Shown here: positions 52,401-60,104 of the stretch, in pieces
How the letters are laid out: the number at the start of each line of letters is the position of its first letter
How positions within the stretch are numbered: position 1 is the first letter of the stretch
Source: Halomicrobium urmianum
GTDB lineage: Archaea > Halobacteriota > Halobacteria > Halobacteriales > Haloarculaceae
Direction: 5' to 3'
NCBI RefSeq assembly: GCF_020217425.1
Contig: NZ_CP084091.1
Span: forward strand, 124,001 to 188,000
DNA length: 64,000 nt
Translations under genes and position numbers: made by a program
Notes under the pieces: generated by a model
Seen by the model: only the letters and a program-made list of their open reading frames with translations
The model's database searches: none
What the model was told of the DNA's origin: nothing

Positions 52401-53135
52401 CCAGTACCGGCGCTCGTCTTGCCGGTAGGTCTCCATCGCGTCCGTCAGCGCATCGTCGGCCGTGAGTGGGGGTAGCTCGCCGTCGGACTTTGCGGCTCGC
52501 TTTACGTCGCCCGCGGTAACTGTGAGAGGGCCAGCTTCGATCTGAACTCGTTCGTACACTGGTCGGAGTTCCTCTAGTGACGCATCGTCTCCTGCATACT
52601 CCCCGGATTCTTCGTCCTCGGAATCTTCTGCCTCGGACTCTTCGTCTTCCTCAGGCGGTGTGAGCGCATCGTCCTCAGCAATTTCCGGATCGAATCCGAC
52701 GGGCCCACCGAACTCCTGTTGCTCCTCGTAGGTCGGTAGACGGCGGTAGTAGACCTTCGCAGTAGGATTGATGGTCACCGTCTCGTCGTCCGGAACTGAC
52801 GCCGGGAGCTTGAACTGGAGCCCCATAGTGAAGGGTGCGACCCGCGTGGCGATGTTCCCGAACGCGTCGTCGGACTCCTGGGCTTCGCGGTACTGGTACT
52901 GGCTCGCCAGTGCGCCCGCGAAGAACTGGTCCTTCGGGTTGACGTCGTAGACGGTCTGACCGTAGTCGCCTCGTCCAGTGATTCGTTCGACGAGTCGTTC
53001 CAGTAGAACGTTGTTGACGGCTTGGTGCTGCTGATACTCCTTGTCGTCTTCGTCTATCTCGTACGCGTCGTCCGGTGGTCGAACGTACCCGCGAGAGTCG
53101 GATTGTGGTGGAATTTCACGCGGCCCGAGGCCCAT
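49428..53135 (-). CDS. drmA: DrmA, SF2 helicase of DISARM
   Basis: A 1235-residue protein. Helicase motifs: Walker A YFPTGGGKTEAYLG (about 538), DELH in ILIQDELHLLREEFG (about 773), motif III TATATIKGAE (about 812), motif V SMISHGVDVDTLNFI (about 1010) and motif VI QAYSRVGRH (about 1040). The long N-terminal region (to about 500) has an acidic insert (about 140-190) and coiled segments. A Cys cluster (CPFCGED ... CTNDDCDEEE) lies between motifs I and II. DrmA recognises unmodified foreign DNA together with DrmB. It is the largest gene of the operon; 202 bp separate it from drmE. Confidence 0.9.
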   Translation of the reverse strand: MGLGPREIPPQSDSRGYVRPPDDAYEIDEDDKEYQQHQAVNNVLLERLVERITGRGDYGQTVYDVNPKDQFFAGALASQYQYREAQESDDAFGNIATRVAPFTMGLQFKLPASVPDDETVTINPTAKVYYRRLPTYEEQQEFGGPVGFDPEIAEDDALTPPEEDEESEAEDSEDEESGEYAGDDASLEELRPVYERVQIEAGPLTVTAGDVKRAAKSDGELPPLTADDALTDAMETYRQDERRYWEPDPPEEVDSRNEDKIPETALEDEETFETFLEQRFSGDTPTPVWDFEISLTAQYDEDDIIVSVSFVNKHGVEYPDALDPKGEEWRAFFFDVNSEVSVEETPIEPFVSDEIRNEYHYDPEMDGLGRNCSVERTDPTTIETVTVPIHEQRKYRSRETLSAPFSDFAWGTIETHLDRISREMEEAREQYESMRSEVLTDRSDEAREKFDENLEAFEKERRRFDQGRKLIRDDVGHSRAAFKFMNQTFDQMGEKYEEWYLFQIIYIVMAIPDVVAQTEDIDAEDHCLDEVDVIYFPTGGGKTEAYLGLVVFTAFRDRLRGKAHGTTALTKFPLRLLSLQQLQRIADVFAQAELIRRRECPDTDEFSLGYFVGSGNTPNQLMETDEDGNLTDNISLVKEEDSRYAEKWKIVTTCPFCGEDAVKLDGDYDRMRLLHICTNDDCDEEELPIYVTDREVYRYAPTFVVSTIDKIAVVGMQRRFRTLFGRLKKRCPKHGFSGENQCLVANRGYSRYSCDEDVDDVNPVDPPSILIQDELHLLREEFGAFDSHYETFLQEWANRVGDGWDIKNVTATATIKGAENQVHALYWKDVNTYPSPGPLLKQSFYAYEDPHRLGRRIVGSVPHNVSRTYALVEVLREYADVIQHYQRNPDELSAALEREHHRTTPYGEVVDLNLPDEDSERRNAVLDILEYYDTQIAYNIQKVDSDRLQRAVPSMINPWLETRDEERDPLNSVVMSGETGFDVVRDVLGRLESEDPDDPVDIVNATSMISHGVDVDTLNFISFFGMPRQTAEYIQAYSRVGRHVTGTVFDLFNPIHVRDRSHYTRFDRYHDFQDLLVEATPLERWAEFAVNCTMPGIFAATLLQYYDEQLESSAGRVYLYDSFREAQRAGDLDKDELLEFVKRSYCVTSDQRPEWAEDRTVDLYERKVEREFEDIWERCMSGHPKDGYQGWIGNMIKRSEDDRGPMRSLRDIDEQLPIDVDTGTAQVLNMFDRRK

Positions 53136-53337
53136 GTGCTCTCGTCATGGCAGAGTCTCATAAGTTTAGGGAGCGAGAGTGATCCGGGATGACAAATCTA
53201 GCTTGGGAGTGGGTTACTCGGTCCACTCGTTCCAGTCGCCGTCTAACAGCCTCGGACTAGAGGAGGCGGCAGCAGGAACCAGGATGGCACAGTTCATTCA
53301 GACGAAGTCTCGACTAACCAGAGACTTCACGAATTGG

Positions 53338-55803
53338 TCAGAGCCCACGTAATCGTCCTATCTGTGAACTCTTGGCCTCAACACCCTCCTCTATCGATTG
53401 GACTTCGAGTCGGAAGAGGTACTTCCCGATCTCGAAGTCGCTGAGTCGGATGTCCGGACTCTCCGACAGCATTACGTCGTCTAGCGTTCCGTCGGCGGCA
53501 GATCGAAGTGCTGTCTGTCTGAGTGCTTTCTTCAGGCGACTGTATATCGTCTCCATCTCCTGGACGGCGTTCCACACCTGGCTGAAGTTCTCTTTCACGC
53601 CGTCGAGATCGTACGCATCGGCGATAGCCCAGAAGCTCTTCTTTGAGCGCGTTCGGTGGACTTCCATCTCGTACCACCGCTCGTAGGTGCCGCGGTTCTT
53701 GTCGAGACCCTGTTGCTCCATCTTCTCGACGAACTCGTCTAGGTCGTCACCGGTCTCCTCCAAGGCGGCTTCTAGGTTGACTTTCCACAGGTTCGCGTAG
53801 TAGTACAGTCCGACATCTCCCCGTTCACGAATCAATGCGTACAGTTGGTCACGCATCTCGTCGGTGTCTTCCAGGTGAACGACGACATCGTGTTCCTTCA
53901 GGCGCGAAGCGGTCTTCTTGAACAGTTTGTCGTGGCCTTCGCGCACGGTGTACACTTCGGTGTTCTTGCGGAGATACATGGACAGGCCGTCGCTGAAGTG
54001 GACGTCGAGACAGTCGGTTTCGGTCCGTCCCCCAGAGGTGGTCGTCTGGTGCGTGGAGGATGTCTCGTACTCGGTTGGGTCGAAGTCTTCGCTGTCCTCG
54101 TAATCTGTCTCGTACCCTCGCACGATTTCGCCCAGGTCTTCTCCTTCGGCCTCGTCTACGGAGATGTCCTCACCGAGGTCGCTCGTACTGGGTTCCTCGT
54201 ACTCGGGGAGGTCAATGTTCACCCGTTCGACGTCCGCCGGTTCGTCCGTAGCGATACGGGTCAGCTTGTCGATCACGTTCCAGAACATCGTGTCCGCAAT
54301 CGACTTGAAGGAATCCTCCAAGGCGTCCACCTGTGAGTGGAGGAGGCCCATCTCGATGGGATACGCCAGGACGATAGCGTCTGTTGCGACGTCGGTACGG
54401 AGGAGATCACGGTCGCCCCACCGAAGTGCGCCGTAAAGGACGACGTGGTCCGTCGGGTCGGCCGAGCGAATACTGTGAGTGTCGTGTATCGAGAGGTCGT
54501 CACCCAGGTCGCGGTAGAGAGCAGCGTGCTCAGACTGGAGGAACGTTTTGAGTGCCTGCTGTTGACTCTCTGTCGCGGTGACGACGGAAATCGAGTCCCC
54601 TCTGTCGAGTGCACCGTAGAGCAGGTTGTCAACTAGCACGCCCTGTTTCTTGTCGCTCGCAGGCACATCGTCCCAAAGTTCCTCCAACTCTTCGAGAGCC
54701 GAGACTACGTCCCGGAACGTGCCGGTTGCGGGATTCGCCTCGGGATCGGACGCGATGCGACCCGCGAACCGATCAAGTTGCGCGAGCCGGCTCGATATCG
54801 TCGTCCGCCGGGCGTGAAAGTCGGCCACGTCTAGAGGGGTCAAGAGTTCGCGGAAACTCCCCAGAGCGTACCGCACGAGCTGCTGTCCACGCTTGAGGAT
54901 GTCGGCGTCCAGCTCACGTGCTAAATACTCGAACCTCGCTCGACGGTCGTTCGCCCGTTTGAGGGCTGTCAGGAGGTCCCCGTCACCGCACGTATGGACG
55001 TCGATAGAGAGCCCCGAAACGCGGTTGTGCTCCCGCTTAGCGACGACCTGTGCCCGGCGAGTTGTCGGACTCACTTCCTCGTCGGTACCTATCCACTCGT
55101 GCCCACTGTCTCGATCACTCTCGACTACGGCAGACAACAGCCGAGGTGGCCACGTCCAGAGGAATGCTCGTCCACGTAGTTTCTCCACCAGGTCTGACGT
55201 CGGATTGCTCGTAAAGTAGACAATCGCGGGCACGTCGTTTCGCTGTTTCCATTTCCGTAATCGGAGGAGACGTTCTTCGTCGTACTTTACAGAGTCGTCG
55301 TAGATCACACACCGAACCCGGTCTCCGACATCGTCCGACGGAATACGCGTACTCGTGTACGAGAAGAGAAACCGCGCAGGTTTGTCGGGATGGTTCAGGT
55401 TCTTCGTTACTGTCGCTAGGGACCCGTCTTTCGTCACGTTAGCTATCGGGGTCTCCTCACGCGCGTAGCGAGACTTGTCGTGTGGCGGCCGAATCGACGT
55501 CGGGGCAAGCTGCCGGAACCGTTCACGGAATTGCGTGTTGGAGCTGAGCAGGAAGACCGCGTTACGGCCATCTACCTTGGGCCCGAAGAGTGCTTCGAGG
55601 GCGTGGAGGTGCAGAAATTCGGCTCTGTCGGACGGCGTGACGACGACGAGGTCCTGGCCACGCTCTACCATCGCGCTGAGGAGGCCTGCGTGTACTCTCG
55701 TCGTGGTCGGGAAGTGAACTAGTCGCTCTTCGTCAGCGAGATTGCCAGACGAGATGAACGGCGACTTAACCGCTGGCGTGTCAAAGAGCGCGCTGAGCGG
55801 CAC
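53338..55803 (-). CDS. drmE: DrmE-like protein of class 2 DISARM
   Basis: An 821-residue protein at the head of the DISARM operon. The N-terminal 230 residues look like a helicase-related P-loop fold lacking a canonical Walker A (LVHFPTTTRVHAGLLSAMVE; LVVVTPSDRAEFLH; VRCVIYDDSVKYDEERLLRL; PAIVYFTSNPTSDL). An acidic linker (about 540-590) precedes a helical C-terminal region. Size and position fit DrmE, the unknown-function gene that marks class 2 DISARM; sequence identity could not be checked, so the symbol is provisional. Confidence 0.6.
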   Translation of the reverse strand: MPLSALFDTPAVKSPFISSGNLADEERLVHFPTTTRVHAGLLSAMVERGQDLVVVTPSDRAEFLHLHALEALFGPKVDGRNAVFLLSSNTQFRERFRQLAPTSIRPPHDKSRYAREETPIANVTKDGSLATVTKNLNHPDKPARFLFSYTSTRIPSDDVGDRVRCVIYDDSVKYDEERLLRLRKWKQRNDVPAIVYFTSNPTSDLVEKLRGRAFLWTWPPRLLSAVVESDRDSGHEWIGTDEEVSPTTRRAQVVAKREHNRVSGLSIDVHTCGDGDLLTALKRANDRRARFEYLARELDADILKRGQQLVRYALGSFRELLTPLDVADFHARRTTISSRLAQLDRFAGRIASDPEANPATGTFRDVVSALEELEELWDDVPASDKKQGVLVDNLLYGALDRGDSISVVTATESQQQALKTFLQSEHAALYRDLGDDLSIHDTHSIRSADPTDHVVLYGALRWGDRDLLRTDVATDAIVLAYPIEMGLLHSQVDALEDSFKSIADTMFWNVIDKLTRIATDEPADVERVNIDLPEYEEPSTSDLGEDISVDEAEGEDLGEIVRGYETDYEDSEDFDPTEYETSSTHQTTTSGGRTETDCLDVHFSDGLSMYLRKNTEVYTVREGHDKLFKKTASRLKEHDVVVHLEDTDEMRDQLYALIRERGDVGLYYYANLWKVNLEAALEETGDDLDEFVEKMEQQGLDKNRGTYERWYEMEVHRTRSKKSFWAIADAYDLDGVKENFSQVWNAVQEMETIYSRLKKALRQTALRSAADGTLDDVMLSESPDIRLSDFEIGKYLFRLEVQSIEEGVEAKSSQIGRLRGL

Positions 55804-56213
55804 AACTCTGACAAAAAGAATAAGGCTATAATAGTTTACTGAACTTCGAACGAGGAGTACTACTGGAATCCCGATGCCGTCTCGCTTGTTGGCACCTACG
55901 TCTCGATCCTCAATCTCGTCACCGTCCCGTGCCCAGATGCGGAAGTGACACCGTGGCGACTGATCTTCCCCCCTCCAGTCAGAGTGGTCGGAGACGCACC
56001 GACCAGTGCCCGAGCGGAGTGCCCCCTTTACAGGTCCCCGACCCGGTTCCGCGAGTTCTGGTGGAACCCCACTGGCCGGTACAAGCTCCGGTAATGCCCG
56101 TAGTGCGACCGGGAGCGGATCGACCCGGTCAAGTTAGTGGCGGGCAGTGTGGTGGGTCACTACCCGCACGTGAGTATGATGCGATGAATCCCCTTGAACG
56201 CCTGCAAATCGAG
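55804..56213. other. gene-poor stretch upstream of drmE
   Basis: Upstream of drmE the minus strand is AT-rich (about 55808-55840, reading TAAACTATTATAGCCTTATT), a good TATA region for the DISARM operon. The remaining 350 bp hold no supported gene; a plus-strand frame encoding MNPLERLQIESLAAIAGD (56183 onward) is short and overlaps the next gene antisense. Confidence 0.45.
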
Positions 56214-56426
56214 TCACTCGCCGCCATCGCTGGTGATCCGGTCTATGAATTCTCCGACTGGTTCGGAACGAGTCTCGTCGCCGGTTGAGTAACGGACGAA
56301 CCACCCGCCCGGTACGTGCCCATCCCCGGTGTTTGATTCGTACACTGAGTATTCACGGTGGATTGATTCGATGCGGACCTCGCCGTGTGTCGAGTGCTGG
56401 TGAGTTGTTCCAGTGACGAGTTCCAT
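56214..56426 (-). CDS. small haloarchaeal protein (70 aa)
   Basis: The frame reads MELVTGTTHQHSTHGEVRIE, then REYSVYESNTGDG and GWFVRYSTGDE, with a C-terminal helix. This pattern is familiar from small proteins of haloarchaeal plasmids and viruses, with no function known to me. It sits alone between DISARM and the serine recombinase. Confidence 0.5.
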   Translation of the reverse strand: MELVTGTTHQHSTHGEVRIESIHREYSVYESNTGDGHVPGGWFVRYSTGDETRSEPVGEFIDRITSDGGE

Positions 56427-56578
56427 ACACTAGGTTCAATCCGGTGGAATAAGAATCGCCGCCGTAGATTCTGCTGGGTATGAGTTGATGACCGCCACGA
56501 CCGTACGGGAAACTTCAGTTTTCCTTCCCGGTAAGGAAATATCCCTGCTTTAACAGGCACAGGTGAGTAAATTTGGGT

Positions 56579-57304
56579 ATGCCAGGCCCTTCTCGAAACG
56601 TCGCTGGGTACGTCCGAGTGAGTACCGATGACCAGGACGCCGACCGGCAGCACGATTCGATACTGGAGACGTACGACGAAGACGAGATAACGTGGTACGT
56701 CGATATCGACAGCGGGTCGAAGCTCGCCCGCCCACAGTACCAGGAGCTACGCGACGACATCGACGCCGGTGAGCCAGACGTGGTAGTGACGACAGAGATC
56801 GACCGACTCGGTCGGAGCTTCTCGGAGCTCGCCAGCTTAGTTGAGGACATCAGGGCGCAAGGGATCGAACTGGACTGTACCCAACAGCCCGTGAGTACGG
56901 TCGATTCGGACGGGTGGATGGGTGACCTGATGCTGAATCTATTAATTGTCTTTGCGGACGCCGAGCGAAAGATGATTCGAGACCGAGTACAGCAGGGGAT
57001 CGACAAAGCAAAACGGGATGGGAAGCGAGTCGGACGCCCACCGTACGGGTACGACGTCGATGACGACGGATTTCTGTTCCAAGAGCCGGCCGAGTACGCG
57101 AAGACACAGGAGTTCATCAGAGAGGTGCGGAAAGGCCGCCAGAAGACGAGCACAGCCGAGTACTTCGGTATCCCTGAGTCATCCATCCAGTCGATCTTGA
57201 AGCGCGCAGAGCAGAACTACGGAGTCGAGTTCGACAATGACCAGTGGAAAGTTGAACGCGCACGGGTTGAGGCGGGAGACAAGGAGCTAGTTTCCCTGGA
57301 GTGA
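56579..57304 (+). CDS. serine recombinase (resolvase/invertase family)
   Basis: A 241-residue protein with an intact catalytic N-terminus: GYVRVSTDDQDADRQ with the nucleophilic Ser, then VVTTEIDRLGRSFSELASLV and the LNLLIVFADAERKMIRDRVQ dimer helix. The C-terminus has the GRPPYGYDVDDDG linker and an HTH (STAEYFGIPESSIQSILKRA). It catalyses site-specific resolution or inversion. Unlike the protein at 24047 it should be active. It lies near the right boundary of the island, 230 bp from an inverted tRNA-Leu remnant. Confidence 0.85.
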   Translation: MPGPSRNVAGYVRVSTDDQDADRQHDSILETYDEDEITWYVDIDSGSKLARPQYQELRDDIDAGEPDVVVTTEIDRLGRSFSELASLVEDIRAQGIELDCTQQPVSTVDSDGWMGDLMLNLLIVFADAERKMIRDRVQQGIDKAKRDGKRVGRPPYGYDVDDDGFLFQEPAEYAKTQEFIREVRKGRQKTSTAEYFGIPESSIQSILKRAEQNYGVEFDNDQWKVERARVEAGDKELVSLE

Positions 57305-57350
57305 GTGTGCGAACTTTTACGCGGATCGGCTGTGCACGTGCAACTGTACC

Positions 57351-57494
57351 ATGACAGACGACGAGGACGGACCCGAGGAGCTCACCAGGAGCTCAGGTAA
57401 GGGCATGAAATCAGATCTCGAAAGTGACAGCGATGAACTCGCCGAAGGGAGTGTACCGCACGGATACGGCGAAACTGAAGACGGCGACGAGTAA
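57351..57494 (+). CDS. 47-residue acidic protein downstream of serine recombinase
   Basis: The frame reads MTDDEDGPEELTRSSGKGMK and ends GETEDGDE. It lies 46 bp after the recombinase with ACTTTTACG about 35 nt before its ATG. The extreme acidity is normal for haloarchaea. It is too short for family recognition; it could be a small partner of the recombinase. Confidence 0.45.
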   Translation: MTDDEDGPEELTRSSGKGMKSDLESDSDELAEGSVPHGYGETEDGDE

Positions 57495-57533
57495 CCCTTC
57501 AAAATTTTTCGAGTGCGTGCGCTTAGACCGACA

Positions 57534-57579
57534 GTCGCGGGAGCGGATTTGAACCGGGGACTCCTACGGGACAGCGTCC
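57534..57579 (-). repeat. inverted tRNA-Leu 3'-half remnant
   Basis: On the minus strand the sequence runs from the anticodon-stem 3' side (GGACGCTGTCCCGTAGGAG) through a T-arm (CCGGTTCAAATCCG) to TCCCGCGAC. It matches the 3' half at 22494-22539 with about four differences and one deletion, but lies in the opposite orientation. It is too incomplete to be a tRNA gene. Confidence 0.65.
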
Positions 57580-57819
57580 GGCCACTCTCGGCGGTCGGGA
57601 TTATCGGGGGCGAGTGACTGTATCGCAGAACGCTGTGCCGTGATTCACTTTTAAGTGATAGGGGTGCGACGTGGGGAACAGCAAGCAAGACGCGCGAGAC
57701 GCCAGGGGTCCAGAACGTACGCGAGAGCCCGCGCACGCCGCGGGAACGCGCGGCCCGCTGGTTCGGCTTCCCGGACGCGCGATCCGGACCGCCAGGACCT
57801 AACGCTGCGCCGTCAGGCG

Positions 57820-57845
57820 CAGCGCTTAGGACGCTGTCCCGTAGG
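57820..57845 (+). repeat. right direct repeat of tRNA-Leu attachment core
   Basis: Twenty-five of 26 bases equal 22484-22509 (anticodon arm and start of the variable arm). Downstream a degenerate T-arm-like segment (GCCAGTTCAAAAACTG) follows, and upstream CAGGCG resembles a D-arm end, so it may be a decayed tRNA-Leu. The pair of direct copies delimits a 35.3-kb segment. Confidence 0.6.
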
Positions 57846-57974
57846 TCTGCCAGTTCAAAAACTGTCCGAGAGGTCGTGGCTGCGCGCGCAGCGAAGCGAG
57901 CACGGAGCGGAGGGTGGGGCGGCGGGGTCTGGGTCGGTCCGGCACACAGCAAAAAAGAAGGATGCCTCAACTAG

Positions 57975-58841
57975 CTATTCTTCCCACCACCGGCCGCGCT
58001 CCGGGAACTCGATACTGCTCCAGCCCGTGATGGCGAGACTGCACCGTCCCTGGTACCAATTTTTCTTGACCGCTCTGAACCTGACTGTTTGCCCTTCTTG
58101 AACCACCGTCTTTCCGCTCTTCTCCCAAGTCGTGAATTTCGTACGCCCGCTTTCGTCTTCAATGAGTCCAACTTGGGCGATGGCTGGGGAACTGGGAGCC
58201 CAGAGCTCGGTGATCTGACCTTCGACCGTCACCTCACCGATCGGCACGTCCGGCATGTCCGCGATGGGCACGACCGCTCCGGGTACGGCCTTCAGTTCGT
58301 CCAATGTCTCCAGCACCGCCTTGGACACGTCCTGACCGCGCTGCACCTTCTCGGCCAGCTGCTTCGCGATGACCGCTCTCAACCAGCCGCCCGTCAGCTC
58401 GTCACTGAGCCGCTTCGCCTGCTCGTTGACCGCCGCGAGTTCGTCTTGCGTCAGCTGCTCCCGGGGATCCGTCTGCTCCGCCGGCGCCGGCTCGTCTCGG
58501 CCACACTGCTCGATGGCGACCTCCCGCGTGCGTCGCTCCCGACCGTCCTGAATTCCCAGTTCACTCTGGGCACTGATGCGCTCCAGTTCGGCTTCCCGCG
58601 CCTGAATGCGCTCTTCCTGTTCGAGGGTTGCACCGTGAATCCGGTCCTCGCTCATATCTGCGATCCCGTCCGGGTGATTTGCATCCACCTTCGCCTGGGT
58701 CTCCTGCTCGACCGCGGCCTCGAACTCCGGCGTCTCGTCGACGACCGGGAAGCCGTCCTCATCGACCGCCTGCTCGCCCGCTTTCTCGAATGCCTGTTCA
58801 TCGACCGAAACGACCTTGCTACTAGCGTTGTTACTAGACAT
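57975..58841 (-). CDS. RPA-like OB-fold single-stranded DNA-binding protein
   Basis: A 288-residue protein. A helical acidic N-terminal half (to about 185) is followed by an OB fold: PIGEVTVEGQITELWAPSS, IAQVGLIEDESGRTKFTTWE, VVQEGQTVRFRAVKKNWYQG, SLAITGWSSIEFPERG. This is the arrangement of short haloarchaeal RPA-related proteins, which protect single-stranded DNA in replication and repair. ATG at 58841 (MSSNNASS) was preferred over 58886. It lies just outside the proposed right end of the island. Confidence 0.7.
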   Translation of the reverse strand: MSSNNASSKVVSVDEQAFEKAGEQAVDEDGFPVVDETPEFEAAVEQETQAKVDANHPDGIADMSEDRIHGATLEQEERIQAREAELERISAQSELGIQDGRERRTREVAIEQCGRDEPAPAEQTDPREQLTQDELAAVNEQAKRLSDELTGGWLRAVIAKQLAEKVQRGQDVSKAVLETLDELKAVPGAVVPIADMPDVPIGEVTVEGQITELWAPSSPAIAQVGLIEDESGRTKFTTWEKSGKTVVQEGQTVRFRAVKKNWYQGRCSLAITGWSSIEFPERGRWWEE

Positions 58842-59561
58842 TGGTATCTCTCCAAGGTACCACTGAAGGCGCTCACGCGCCGCCACCGCGATGCCCTAAC
58901 ATCGCGGTTTTCCGACCACACCGACCGACAGATCCATCTGCGCGCTCTCGCTCGCGCCTTCGCGAGCGCCCCTGGGCGCGAGCGAGAGCGCGCCCGAGAG
59001 GAGGCACCCAACCAGCACTGCGCGCCGACCCGCCCGGAGCGAGCGGCCAGCTTTAAGCCGTTTCTCGTGTCCGGCCCGGACTGCGGGTCCGTGTCCAGCG
59101 CGACTGTCGCCGAGAACGCGCGCCGCGGTGTGGCGCGCGACAGCGCAGGCGGCACCAAGCGCTGGAACGCGAAAGCCCGCGAGGGGCGCAACCGAAAACG
59201 CGCTTAATGCTGGCGCCGAGACCAGATTCACTTTAGCCCGGCAGTCCGCCCGCTACTGCAGGCAGACCGCCCGGAATGGTCGGTCGCGAGCGACGCGGAG
59301 GGCGGCAAGCGGCGCGCGGTGCGAGCCGTTGAGTACCACCCAGCCAGCCGAGAAAAACTAATGCCGGCTCAATAAACCGCATATGAGCCGTTCGGTCAAT
59401 TGCCGGATTCAGGCGTCTAAACAACGCCCAAAAAGAGTATTACTGAAAGCGCTAGCAGCTTGAAAAGCGAGCGACCAGCGGGTCGACATCCACTCCACAC
59501 AATGGGAGCGTCCGCTCGCTAGCGTCAAGGACGCTACGGCGGCACCTCGCGGGTCTGTGCG
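58842..59561. other. GC-rich intergenic stretch without supported gene
   Basis: Long plus-strand frames here continue as the mirror of the RPA-like gene and are not considered real. The region around 58940-59010 is a GC-rich repeat of GCGCGAGC-like units on both strands, able to form hairpins. A TATA-like ACTTTAGCC (59231) has no clear gene after it. Confidence 0.45.
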
Positions 59562-60080
59562 CTATTCGTTGGGCGTCACTATGGCTCCCTTGACAGGGTG
59601 CCATTGGTGATCGTCCCACTGGAACCGCACGGGCCGTGCCGTCGGCCTGACTGGTGTGTTCGTTGCCCGTTCGAGTAATGTTCTCGAAGCAATGAGATCA
59701 GCGTGGCCATCGAAACCACACGGGCAAATAAGTGTCTCTTGATGACGACGCGTTCGTTCTCGCTCACCGCAGTCTGGACATGTCTGGGATGTCCATGCCT
59801 CCGAGAGTGCTTCTACGTTAATGCCGTACTCCTCACAGACTGATTCGAGTCGATCGATAAATTGCCGATGGGCCCAGAAGGTCTGAGCTTTGAGGTTCGC
59901 TTCGACTGACCAGTACTCACCGAGCACCCCGGTGAGATCGCCGTGATAGAGCGTCGAGACACCAGCCTCGTCTAAGCGCTCGACTAAGTCCCGAAGGAGT
60001 GCGTTCACTGCGTGGTCACGTCGCCGCGAGCGTTTGCGATAGAGCCGTTTGGCCTTGTTGAAACCCTTGCTGACAAACAC
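59562..60080 (-). pseudogene. TnpB C-terminal part, IS200/IS605 group
   Basis: The frame encodes 172 residues of the TnpB RuvC-like/zinc-finger region: [60 protein letters not shown]. The N-terminal two-thirds, including the first catalytic Asp, is absent; immediately upstream an IS5-type element begins at about 60051. TnpB is an RNA-guided nuclease; this truncated copy should be inactive. Confidence 0.75.
60051..60080. repeat. IS-end sequence at the TnpB truncation point
   Basis: GGCCTTGTTGAAACCCTTGC shares the TGTTGAAACCCT core found at 8571, 45871 and (inverted) near 46530. It marks the left end of the IS5-type element that truncates tnpB. A matching right end was not found after the transposase, so the right side may be deleted or diverged. 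Confidence 0.5.
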
Positions 60081-60104
60081 GACAAGTGAGTAGCTGGAGG
60101 GGAG

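Larger units (their letters stand above)
57495..57974. other. island right boundary region
   Basis: No protein gene is supported. The 480 bp hold an inverted tRNA-Leu remnant (57534-57579), a palindrome TCACTT-TT-AAGTGA (57645-57658) and a direct tRNA-Leu remnant (57820-57845), all features of an integration hot spot. Confidence 0.55.

Noticed and set aside
57534-57579. Functional tRNA gene
   Set aside because: The anticodon 5' stem, D-arm and acceptor 5' strand are missing.
57655-58101. Plus-strand Arg/Ala-rich frame of about 148 residues
   Set aside because: It runs through the tRNA remnant and into the antisense of the RPA-like gene.
58089-59207. Long plus-strand open frame of about 370 residues
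   Set aside because: Most of it is antisense to the RPA-like gene, and the rest is Arg/Ala-rich low-complexity sequence.
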